NCBI GenBank assembly: GCA_039105265.1
Contig: JAPFFF010000013.1
Coordinates: forward strand, 124,001 to 188,000
DNA length: 64,000 nucleotides
DNA from: Tritrichomonas musculus
Taxonomy: Eukaryota > Parabasalia > Tritrichomonadida > Tritrichomonadidae
Reading direction: 5' to 3'
The notes beneath the pieces were generated by a model. That model was given only the letters and a program-made list of their open reading frames with translations, made no database searches and was not told the DNA's origin. Shown here piece by piece: positions 21,771 to 30,874 of the stretch (its first letter is position 1; every line of letters starts with the position of its first letter). The position numbers and the translations under genes are program-made.

Positions 21771-22590
21771 TGGATAATGAATTGATGGATTTAATAAAGA
21801 TGCCAAAAGAAAATATATTCTTTTAAATGAATTATCATAGATTAGTTCTGGATACGATTCTCTAGATTGTTCAGCTGCTGCTTTCAGCATAACCAAACCT
21901 GATAAACAAAAGAGATATTTTTCGCTGATAAACAAAAGAGATGGATTCAAATTTATCAGATTCTGCAAACGAAAAAAGATAAATTTGCAAACGAAAAAAA
22001 AGATGATTTGCTTCTGGAAGTAAGGGATATACCAAAACCTCTTCTCTATACTTATCACGTCGAAGAGTTCATTGACTACATAAAAAAGTTTTCCCAAAGA
22101 ATAAAACCTTGTTTCTGTATAGCTTGGCAAAGTAAATCTTTTTGCATTCTTTGTAACCATATAACTTTGAAAAACTGTGGATTTGCCATCCTTAAACTGG
22201 ACTGCAAAAACCAAAGTTACATGCCCCAGCTTTTTTTTTCTATTTGCACCAAGAAGATGAACAACTGGATCATAAGCAGACCTCCATCAATAACAAAAGT
22301 GCTAGGAATTTGTATTTTCAGTTCCATGAACCAATCGGTGATTAAATTGGTAAGAACATTTTGGGATGAGGGCAAATTTTATATATGAATATGTCCAATC
22401 ACGATTTGATGGTAATTTAACATTCAATCAAGAGTTTTCGATTTGGAAAGAATAGTCAATCCAAGATATTTAGGTGATAAATGGTCATTCCATTCATTTT
22501 CCGTGCAGTTTGGTGATGCTTTATGAAGTTCATTGAAGCTTGAATGAATAGTATATATTTGAAGAAGATTAATGATACTTGAAAAATAAG
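21441..22590 (-). pseudogene. Degraded gene of unknown family
   Basis: The minus strand holds coding-like pieces in order: FNELHKASPNCTENEWNDHL and SPKYLGLTILSKSK (about 22540-22430), SAYDPVVHLLGANRKKKLGH and LVFAVQFKDGKSTVFQSYMV (about 22280-22150), FTLPSYTETRFYSLGKLFYV, and a final SFGSSYICSANPGHADAVIT with ILADNEAAKI (about 21520-21440). The reading is broken in several places and contains a 40-nt poly(A) tract (21729-21768). The phrases are repetitive in neither sequence nor motif and I cannot name the family; a host gene or an element-derived gene are both possible. Confidence 0.45.
21729..21768. repeat. 40-bp poly(A) tract
   Basis: An uninterrupted run of 40 A, inside the decayed gene at 21.4-22.6 kb. 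It may be length-variable or an assembly estimate. Confidence 0.9.
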
Positions 22591-22604
22591 GATGAAGATC
22601 GATG

Positions 22605-22690
22605 ATGCTTGCTAACTTTTAATGAAGATCGATGATGCTTGCCAACTATGGATGAAGATCGATGATGCTTGATAGTGTTTGATGACACTA
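22605..22690. repeat. Short tandem repeat, unit about 35 bp (gatgaagatcgatgatgctt)
   Basis: The phrase gatgaagatcgatgatgctt occurs about three times in tandem between about 22590 and 22672, with variable linkers (gctaactttta, gccaactatg). No coding role is apparent. Confidence 0.6.
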
Positions 22691-23314
22691 TTTGATGTCA
22701 AATGATACATGATGGAATTCAAGCATCTTAAAATCAAGCTGTATTGAATGAAGTTCTTCCGAATAAATAAATGAAGTTAACGAAAAGAGATTAGAAAATA
22801 CCAAAGAAAAAAACCGTAGAAAGTATCACCTATATTCAAATACATTTCACTTATAATTGAGTAAAAAACAAGACAACTGCCAAATTAACATTGAAATTTA
22901 TCTCCTTTATAATTAAGTTTGTAAAAAATTCAATGCTAGATGATCGTCTTTTACAAACAAATTTCAATTTCTCATTTTTACCTATAGCTCAAAATAAGCA
23001 AATACTAAATAATGCAAGAAACAAATCTTTCATATATATCAATATCATTGTCTTTGAAATTTGGTGTATATTCTTATTAGATTGCTCTTTATAAAAAAAC
23101 ATTAAATTTCTTAGTTCATTTTAAGAATATTGTAACAAATTGAATAATTGATTAATTTGGCAATATAAGAGAAGAATGACATATGGAGAATTGGATTTGA
23201 TTCTAAATATACAAATGTAGTATCCTATTAATTTATTAAATTAATTTTCTTATGGAATTGAGAAAGGATTGATGATTAAAAGCATATAGATTATTAAAAA
23301 TTTGAAAAAAATGT

Positions 23315-23396
23315 GGCACGATGGCCGAGTGGTTAAGGCGTGGGATTTGAGTCCCCATGGGTTTATCCCTCATCAGTTCGAATCTGGTTCGTGTCG
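23315..23396 (+). tRNA. tRNA-Ser (anticodon TGA), with long variable arm
   Basis: An 82-nt class II tRNA. The acceptor is GGCACGA paired with TCGTGTC, with discriminator G. The D arm is GGCCGAGTGGTTAAGGC. The anticodon stem starts TGGGA, loop TTTGAGT carries TGA at 34-36, and the 3' stem is CCCCA (the 31-39 pair is A/C). A variable arm GGGTTTATCCC and T arm ATCAGTTCGAATCTGGT follow. D arm, variable arm and ends match eukaryotic tRNA-Ser closely. A T run from 23397 is the Pol III terminator. The mismatch at the base of the loop is unusual, so a damaged copy cannot be excluded. Confidence 0.85.
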
Positions 23397-23410
23397 TTTT
23401 TTTTTTTATT

Positions 23411-23415
23411 TCATT
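23411..23415 (+). promoter_or_regulatory. Initiator-like TCATT that fixes the start of the kinase-Sel1 gene
   Basis: TCATT with its A 15 nt before the ATG at 23428 and only 17 nt past the tRNA-Ser terminator. It argues for the start at 23428 rather than for the open frame that extends upstream through the tRNA. Confidence 0.6.
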
Positions 23416-23427
23416 TTTGGTGAAAAA

Positions 23428-26400
23428 ATGGAAATAAACTTAAACAAAACGCATTTTTTCTTAAAAATGACAAGAAGAATTACATTTCACTCATCATTAA
23501 ACGCGATTCCGAATAAAAATCTCAAATTTGAAAACATTGATATTAATTTTTTGTCTTTAATTATCAGCAAATTTGGAAATTCAAATAGTGTTATGATTAA
23601 TGCTTTCAATATTAATGAAATATATCACATTTTCCTACTTTTTACTGATGATCTAAAAGTAATATTAATTGATCAAAATAATTTGTATAAAAATAAGCAA
23701 GTCTTTAATGAAAAAAAAGAAATATTTTCCTTCAATGATATAAAAAGTGAAAATTGTTACAATAACTGTCTTTCACGTGAAGTTCCTCCGAAACAACTTG
23801 AAACCATTGATTTTAATTCAGCTGATCTATTTGAAAGGTTTCAAAAGGATGTTGTGAGTTGTTTAATAAAGAAAAGTTTTATAACAACGAAAAAGAAACG
23901 TCAATTTTTAAAATTCACTACAAACAAATATAATTTCGAAGAATTTATTGAAATCAACCAAATTGCTTCAAATATACAATTAAGATACAACATTATCGAT
24001 CAATGCCTCTATATTTTCAAAGAGTATAAAACTGATGATAAAGAAAATGACATATTTTATAAGCATGAGTGCAACTTTTATGAAAAAATTGAAAATAAAA
24101 GCAGGTTCATTTCCAAATTTTTCGGATCATTCGAAAGAAATAACATTATATATATCGTCATTGAGTATATCGATGGAGAAACCTTGCATGATTTCATTAA
24201 ATCACATAAAAATAATATCAGTATTGAAGCGAAGATTAAATTTATTCTAGAAATAGTCATTACAGTTCAATATATTCACTACAAGAAAACAGTTGTAAGA
24301 GATATTAAATGCAATAATATTATCATTGATTCAAATAATGATGCAATATTAATAGATTTTGATAAATCAAAAGAAGAAATATGTAAAGATGATGCTAATA
24401 CTGGCGATATTGGTAGTATTTTTTACACATCACCTGAGCAATATTATTTCAATGAATATTCATTCAAATCAGATGTATATTCACTTGGAAAAATTATTCA
24501 TTTTATATTAACGGAAGAATTTTATAGTGAAAAAATATCATGCGATTATACAAATGCATCTAATGCTTTTAATAATATGAACTTTATTTCTGTTCCAGAA
24601 AAATATGAATGTTTCATTTCTATATATGAAAAATGCATTGATTTTTCACCTGAAAAAAGACCAACTTCATTTGAATTATTCCATAACATCATTAATTTTG
24701 TCAAACAAAAATATTACCAATCAGAAAACATTGATATAATCAAAATGATAAGCCATTTGTATTCAAAAATAAAAATTGAAAATGATAAAAATCACCAGAA
24801 TGACAGTTATATTGAAAAATTATATCAAAATATCAATAATTTGTTACATTGCTTGAATTTAAATATAAATCAAATTGGACATTATAATCAATATTATATT
24901 GGAAAAATATATTATGAAGGTAAATATATTGAGCGTGATATGAAAAAATCAATACAATTTTTGACACTTTCCGCTAATCAGAATAATTCAGATGCTAAAT
25001 ATCTTCTTGGCAAAATTTTCTATGAAGGAAAATATATCAAGCGTGATATTAAAAGTTCAGTACATTATTTAACTGAGTCAGCTGATAAGAATAATTCAAA
25101 TGCACAGTTTTATCTTGGTGCTATTTATCATGATGGAATATATATTGATAGAAATGTAAACAAATCAATTCATTATTTAACTCTTTCTGCAAATCAAAAT
25201 AATTCAAATGCGCAGTTGTTTCTTGGGTCAATATATCATGATAGTAGTTATATACAGAAAGATATTAACAAATCTCTTTACTATTTAATACAAGCATCAA
25301 ATCAAAATAATATACAAGCACACTCAATTCTAGCCAAAATTTATTTTGAGAATAAATATTTTCCAAGAGATATGAATAAGTGTATTCATCATTTTAAAAT
25401 TGCTGCTGACCAAAATGATAAAGAGGCCCAATTTCTTTTAGGAAATTTTTATTATGAAGGGAAGTATATTGAACGTGACATTCAACAGGCTATTCATTAT
25501 TTTACTCTTGCTGCAGATAACAACGATTCATATTCTCAGTATTTACTTGGCTCAATTTATTATCAAGGGAAATATATTTTGAAAGATATTGAAAAATCAA
25601 TTCATTATTTCACACTCTCTGCTAATAATAATAATTTAGATGCACAAAAAATACTTGGAATGATTTATTATGAAGGAAAATATGTATCAAAAGATATTGA
25701 TAAAGCATTACATTATTTAACTTTGGCAATTAATGAAAATGATCCTGTTGCTCAATATTTATTAGGTAAGATATATTATGTAGGTGAAGGAATTCAAAGG
25801 AACATTGATTTATCAATTCATTATCTGACACTTTCATCAATTCAAGAAAATAGTGATGCACAATTTTATTTAGGAAAAATTTACTATGAAGGAGAGTTCA
25901 TTCCAAAAGATATTCAACAATCAATTTTATATTTTACTCTATCATCTAATCAAAACAATTCAGAAGCACAATTTTGCCTTGGAAAAATATACTATGAAAA
26001 CAAAGATATTCGAGTGGACATCAATAAAGCAATTTATTATTTGAAACTTGCATCAAATCAAGGTCATTCCGACGCTCAAAGTTTATTAGGAATGATATAC
26101 TTTGAAGGTAAATATACACCAAGAGATATTTATCAATCGATACATTATTTATCGTTAGCTTCTGAATTAAACAATTCATTGGCACAATCACTTCTTGGAG
26201 CGATTTATTATGATGGTTTTTTTATTACAAGAAACATAAATTTATCAATACATTACCTAACATTATCAGCAAATCAAAATAATTCCAATGCACAATTTTC
26301 ACTTGGTTTCATTTACTATGAAGGTTTGTGTATTCAACGAAATATTAGAAAATCAATTTATTATTTGACCAAATCTGCAAATCAAAATGATATAAATGCA

Positions 26401-27297
26401 CAATTTTTACTCGGGTCGATTTTTTATGATGGCATATATGTTGAAAGAGATATAAAAAAGTCTATTTTTTATTTAACACTTGCAGCAAACCAAAATGATT
26501 CAAATGCACAAGCTTTTCTTGGTTCAATTTATTATGATGGCAAATATGTTCAGCGTAATATAAAGAAGAGTATTGAATACTTTACTTATTCAGCAGGTAA
26601 GAGAAATCAATTCGCTCTTTTTTTACTTGGTATCATTTATTATAAAGGAATAAATGTTGATAAAAACATTGACAAATCAATTCATTATTTTAAGGAAGCG
26701 TCAAATGTTAATAATTCTTTTGCCAAAAATAATCTTGGAGTTATTTATCAAAACGGTGAAAATGGCGAAATAAAAAAATTTCAAGCAATTCAATATTTCG
26801 AAGAATCAATCAAAAAGTATAATGATTTTTATTCGTATTACAATTTAGCAAAATTATATTATTTTGATGACGAAAGAGGGAATAATTTGGACAAATCTAT
26901 TGAATTGTTAGAAAAAATCGTTAGATTTAATTTTTTGCCATCTTTTATTTTTTTGTTTTATATTTATAAATTAGCTGAAAAATCAGATGAAAAGAAATCT
27001 GAGACTTGTTTAACTAATATTAAAGAGAAATGTAAAAATATTGAAACATACAGAATTATCTATTCAATTAGTTGCAATAACAAAGTAGATTTGGTATATT
27101 TTCAAAGATATCATTTGTTTTTGAAAAATTATAATTTATTTCATTCATTAACAGAAAATTATGAGGAAGATTTTATATATTTTATGAAAACAGGTGATTT
27201 TTCAAAAGAATTAAATGGTAATGAGGTAATTAAAACAAATGGTTTAAAATCTTCAATTAACATTAATGATAAATTTTATGAAGGATTTTGTAATTAA
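23428..27297 (+). CDS. Divergent protein kinase fused to ~18-22 Sel1 repeats, 1,289 aa
   Basis: The start MEINLNKTHFFLKMTRRITF is chosen because the open frame upstream runs through tRNA-Ser. Residues about 160-440 form a kinase domain. The ATP lysine is probable (LYIFKEY) and the glycine loop is degenerate. The catalytic loop is VVRDIKCNNIII (HRD changed to VRD, Asp and Asn kept) and the metal motif is IDFDKS (DFG changed to DFD). Substrate-pocket motifs TSPEQ and SDVYSLGKII are present. It is therefore likely a weak kinase or pseudokinase. From about 490 to 1150 run Sel1-like repeats of 36 residues (GKIYYEGKYIERDMKKSIQF, then LTLSANQNNSDAKYLL). Sel1 repeats form alpha-solenoids that hold protein complexes; such fusions are common in Tritrichomonas. 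The frame is intact. Confidence 0.9.
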   Translation: MEINLNKTHFFLKMTRRITFHSSLNAIPNKNLKFENIDINFLSLIISKFGNSNSVMINAFNINEIYHIFLLFTDDLKVILIDQNNLYKNKQVFNEKKEIFSFNDIKSENCYNNCLSREVPPKQLETIDFNSADLFERFQKDVVSCLIKKSFITTKKKRQFLKFTTNKYNFEEFIEINQIASNIQLRYNIIDQCLYIFKEYKTDDKENDIFYKHECNFYEKIENKSRFISKFFGSFERNNIIYIVIEYIDGETLHDFIKSHKNNISIEAKIKFILEIVITVQYIHYKKTVVRDIKCNNIIIDSNNDAILIDFDKSKEEICKDDANTGDIGSIFYTSPEQYYFNEYSFKSDVYSLGKIIHFILTEEFYSEKISCDYTNASNAFNNMNFISVPEKYECFISIYEKCIDFSPEKRPTSFELFHNIINFVKQKYYQSENIDIIKMISHLYSKIKIENDKNHQNDSYIEKLYQNINNLLHCLNLNINQIGHYNQYYIGKIYYEGKYIERDMKKSIQFLTLSANQNNSDAKYLLGKIFYEGKYIKRDIKSSVHYLTESADKNNSNAQFYLGAIYHDGIYIDRNVNKSIHYLTLSANQNNSNAQLFLGSIYHDSSYIQKDINKSLYYLIQASNQNNIQAHSILAKIYFENKYFPRDMNKCIHHFKIAADQNDKEAQFLLGNFYYEGKYIERDIQQAIHYFTLAADNNDSYSQYLLGSIYYQGKYILKDIEKSIHYFTLSANNNNLDAQKILGMIYYEGKYVSKDIDKALHYLTLAINENDPVAQYLLGKIYYVGEGIQRNIDLSIHYLTLSSIQENSDAQFYLGKIYYEGEFIPKDIQQSILYFTLSSNQNNSEAQFCLGKIYYENKDIRVDINKAIYYLKLASNQGHSDAQSLLGMIYFEGKYTPRDIYQSIHYLSLASELNNSLAQSLLGAIYYDGFFITRNINLSIHYLTLSANQNNSNAQFSLGFIYYEGLCIQRNIRKSIYYLTKSANQNDINAQFLLGSIFYDGIYVERDIKKSIFYLTLAANQNDSNAQAFLGSIYYDGKYVQRNIKKSIEYFTYSAGKRNQFALFLLGIIYYKGINVDKNIDKSIHYFKEASNVNNSFAKNNLGVIYQNGENGEIKKFQAIQYFEESIKKYNDFYSYYNLAKLYYFDDERGNNLDKSIELLEKIVRFNFLPSFIFLFYIYKLAEKSDEKKSETCLTNIKEKCKNIETYRIIYSISCNNKVDLVYFQRYHLFLKNYNLFHSLTENYEEDFIYFMKTGDFSKELNGNEVIKTNGLKSSININDKFYEGFCN

Positions 27298-28638
27298 ACT
27301 GCGAAATGATGTAATTGTGCTCGTATAGCAATTATTTGGTAAATTACAAATATCAATCATTTTATATTGATTATACAAAAGATTTCTGAAATGTGCACGC
27401 GATTTTCTATGTTCACCTACGAATCGGTATTTTTTTTTTTTTTTTTCTTTTCTGAAATGTCATATGATATTCAAATTATTTTTTTTTTTTTTTTTTTTTT
27501 TTTTGCATACAAGAAAATAAGGGTTTGGAATAATTTAGAACGCACTGCATTAAGATCTTTGAAAACTTAAGGAATTTGGCGAATTCGATGTAATTGACGC
27601 TTTTTTTTAACGATTTAGTCTGTTTCTTAAAAAAATGAAAAACGTTATTTTATCAAAAAATAGGGGTATAAAAAATCTTTATTTCTTTTTTATTTTATGG
27701 TTCGAGATTAGTGCACATTTTTTTCATCTTTTGGTGCATACATTCAACTTATTAAATAAAAATATTTCTTTTCCAAATCCTTTTGACGAGCAAAGTATGT
27801 TAATTAAATCTATTTTTTTTTTTGATATAAATTAATTATATAACTGTCATTTTTTATATTTATAATAAAATCTTTTGTGACTTCTTTTTTATCAACTTTT
27901 TCAATAAGTCAAATCAAAAAAATTCTATGAATATGGATGCTAAAATTTTGTTTTTATTTTTGTAATTTTATTATATATTTAAATTGAAGATATATCATAT
28001 ATAATTAAAATAATGATTTATTCTGAGAAATTCTTTTCAATATCAATATATCAGATCTTTTTGAGTAAATTTTTATGCATTAATTTGAAAGGAATATGCA
28101 TTAATTTCAATTTCAATTCAAATATTTTCAAAGCTTTTGCATTAATTTGAGAGAATTATGCAGTAAGGAAATAAAAACCATTTTATTAAAGATTTTTTTT
28201 TTGATATGGTTTATTACTTTCAAAATAAACAATGAACTGATTATTACTAAAAGATTGCCTAATGAGTAGTTATCATTAACTCTATAGAATAAAGACAATT
28301 CATTAATTAATCATTATTCTTTTCCAGCATTTCTACTTTGGTTATTTTTCATTCTTGAAATTTAATTTAAAGCCAACTACGTTGTATTCCATGATAAGCA
28401 TTCCAATTGGATTTTAGTAGATGCCATTTTAACAAATAAGGTAAAATTTGACTTTAATATGATCTGAAAAAAAAATATGCAACTTTTTGAATATTCTTCC
28501 TCACTGCATGCTTTTTTATCTTTATGTACTAATCTCGAACCATATTTATTTTTTAGAATTGTATTGCAAATTTAAAGATATATTCATATACAAAAAATAA
28601 TAATCATATCTTTATCTGAGACTTAATCAACTACCTCC
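27298..28638. other. Intergenic, T-rich, no gene seen
   Basis: A T run of about 26 lies at 27479-27504, with several shorter ones. Short open frames at 27367-27835 are mostly phenylalanine from T runs and are not credible genes. Confidence 0.45.
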
Positions 28639-28714
28639 TTAAATTTTCATGAAATTTCTTGAGTTTGATTTTTAATTATGTAATGATAAACAAAAAGCTT
28701 GATTTGCAGAAAGT

Positions 28715-28880
28715 TTTAAAACTTTCCTTCATAATAAACAATTCAAAGTAAGAACTGCGAACTGGAATTATATTGACTTGCAAATAACATCAAATAATCA
28801 ATGGATTTCTTTATATCACGTGCAACATATGAACCATCATAATAAATAAACCAAGTAAAAATTGTGCCTTGGCATAAATT
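28715..28880 (-). pseudogene. Sel1-repeat gene relic
   Basis: The minus strand reads YYDGSYVARDIKKSIDYLML then FASQYNSSSQFLL, a stop, then VYYEGKF: one to two Sel1 repeats very like those of the kinase-Sel1 gene at 23428 (YYDGKYVQRNIKKSIEYFTY). It is a fragment duplicated with the arm. Confidence 0.7.
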
Positions 28881-29638
28881 TTATTTATATCTTTTCTATC
28901 ATATACAAAATCAATCTTAATTTTCATAAATTTTGTTATTCAAGTTTTCACACCATTTTAACCAATTAAAAATATTCTAATTTTAACCTACTTCTTAGCT
29001 ATCAAATTTTCAATACTTTTCATATAACATTTCAGATTTGACTAGTATTTTCCTGAGAATATCGATATCAGGTATACAAACTGATAATTGATTATCAAGT
29101 TTTAAAAAAGTGTCAATTCTGATATCGATTATCAAAATAACATACCTATTTAAAAATGGATAAAAAACTTTCTGATAACAAACGATCAAAAATAGTTCAA
29201 TTATTATTCTCTATGATAAATTGAAAGATTATACTACAAAATTGTTCAATTATTATGGAAAAAGAACTTTTTCAATACGATAAATAAAAAATAGATAAAT
29301 ATTTTTTTCCGAACTTTTGCAAAATTTTCTATTCAAAAAAATTGAATGATTTATTTTTTATAACCGTCAAGGCCAAGCATTAAAAAAATTTTTATACAGA
29401 TATTTACTAAAAAGGAAAAGATTCATTTCTTATTTGTTTTATTTGAGAATAAATTTCAACTTCTTATAATTTTTATGTTTTCAAAAAGTGAATTTTCCTT
29501 TTCTGAAAATTTCTCCAATTTTACAATCATACCGTAAATCTTAAAAATTTTGGAATTCAATATTCAATTTGTAATCATATTTAATATAAACTTTTTCTGT
29601 GTTATTGAATATTAGAAATATTTTATTATTATTTCATA

Positions 29639-29643
29639 TCATT
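29639..29643 (+). promoter_or_regulatory. Initiator-like TCATT of F5/8C copy 2
   Basis: TCATT with its A 10 nt before the ATG at 29651, as in copies 1 and 3. A TTCAAAAAGTGAA motif lies about 165 bp further upstream. Confidence 0.5.
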
Positions 29644-29650
29644 TTATCAA

Positions 29651-30277
29651 ATGATTGATAGTCTATTAGTAAACAATCTTGATCAAAGTAATGAATCAAA
29701 AGAAGGAAACACAAACTTCAAAATTATTGAATGTGAATATTTGAACAATAACAGATTTAATGGAATCATTTCATATATTAAACGAAGAACGAAAGATGTT
29801 GTCAATGGAAAAAATGACCATTTACGACTTTCAGCAGGAAGTGAAATCCCACGTTATCCATTGTCAAATTTATTATTAAATAATGGAAATGATATTAAAA
29901 AGCCATACTATTCAGATGTAACATCTTCAGAAGAAGATGCTTACATTGAATTCGATTTCGTCAACAGAAAAATAAATTTGACATCTTATTCAATCAGAAA
30001 GATAAGCAAAAAAGCATACCTTTGTTATCCAAAGACATGGAAGATAATTGGATCAAGTGACCACCAAAATTGGGAATTGATAGACATGCAAGAAAACAAC
30101 TCACAAATGAATGGAAGTAAACTGTGTGGTCATTTCAAATGTGAAATAAACAATAAATATTACAGATACATCAGATATATACAAATCGGCAATTGGAGCA
30201 ATCAACGCCAATATAATTACATTGGATTAACAGCAATTGAATTCTTTGGATCAATTATGGTCCCATATAATAAATAA
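29651..30277 (+). CDS. F5/8 type C domain protein, copy 2, 208 aa
   Basis: Same product as copy 1 apart from a few residues (KAYLCYPK instead of KANHCYPK; QMNG instead of QLNG). The C-terminus is different: GNWSNQRQYNYIGLTAIEFF then GSIMVPYNK. Its frame is complete, with the domain spanning about residues 20-200. There is no signal peptide or membrane segment, so it is probably intracellular. It is inside the left arm of the inverted duplication and mirrors copy 3. Confidence 0.8.
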   Translation: MIDSLLVNNLDQSNESKEGNTNFKIIECEYLNNNRFNGIISYIKRRTKDVVNGKNDHLRLSAGSEIPRYPLSNLLLNNGNDIKKPYYSDVTSSEEDAYIEFDFVNRKINLTSYSIRKISKKAYLCYPKTWKIIGSSDHQNWELIDMQENNSQMNGSKLCGHFKCEINNKYYRYIRYIQIGNWSNQRQYNYIGLTAIEFFGSIMVPYNK

Positions 30278-30345
30278 AAAAAGATCAAAATGAAAGCCAA
30301 CTTATTTTTTTATCAATAACTATGCCTTAAAAGTAGTTTATTTGT

Positions 30346-30874
30346 ATTGTATTCAAGAACTTCGTTCTCTGATCGGAGTTGGATACAACAAAAACGGCGA
30401 AATCTGCTGCCTGATGGAAAAAGACAGTCAATCTACGACTTTGAGGAAGGAAGAAGTGAAGTTCCCTAGTTCACTAAGGTTTCGTCACTTTCTGGTATCA
30501 TAAATAATTTAGATGATAATTTTCGTTTTCTTTGCTAGTAAGTAACCAAAAGAATGATTAATTGTACTAATTCTTTTGCGATTGTATGCTCATTAAGAAA
30601 TGCTTAAAATAAAGACTAATTCTCACTTAAAATAAAATAATTCGTTTATAATTTTTTTTGCAAAAGTGGAAAAAAGTTCCAAGCTTTTATTTTCTGAAGA
30701 ACGATAAAGGCCAATATTGACCATAACTGCTGCGGGCAAATCCGATTACGGACAAATCCGATTTCCTAAAAAAAAAATTAAATTGAATATGTATAACTTT
30801 TTGAGTTATGTAAAACACTCAAAAAGCTATTTTATTTATTATTTTAATTAAATTTATTAATAATGATTATTCAC
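30346..30874. other. Spacer with a short coding-like scrap
   Basis: A GC-richer patch at about 30355-30490 reads as protein in two frames (DRSWIQQKRRNLLPDGK; QSIYDFEEGRSEVP) with no start, so it is probably a gene fragment. At about 30797-30826 the pair actttttgagt/actcaaaaagct forms a hairpin with the same CTTTTTGAG core as the cluster at 10.8-11.0 kb. Confidence 0.4.

Larger units (their letters stand above)
28639..30345 (+). repeat. Left arm of a ~1.7-2.0-kb inverted segmental duplication
   Basis: This segment recurs inverted at 38155-40182. It carries a Sel1-repeat relic (minus strand, about 28715-28880), spacer and F5/8C copy 2. Identity is high over most of its length. The partner arm contains a 384-bp TA-flanked insertion that is absent here, so this arm preserves the empty site (ttttgtagtataatc, about 29232). 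Spacing between the arms is about 7.8 kb. No target duplication was found at the outer edges. Confidence 0.85.

Noticed and set aside
23302-23427. 42-residue N-terminal extension of the kinase-Sel1 protein
   Set aside because: It is the translation of tRNA-Ser and its terminator; a TCATT initiator supports the start at 23428.
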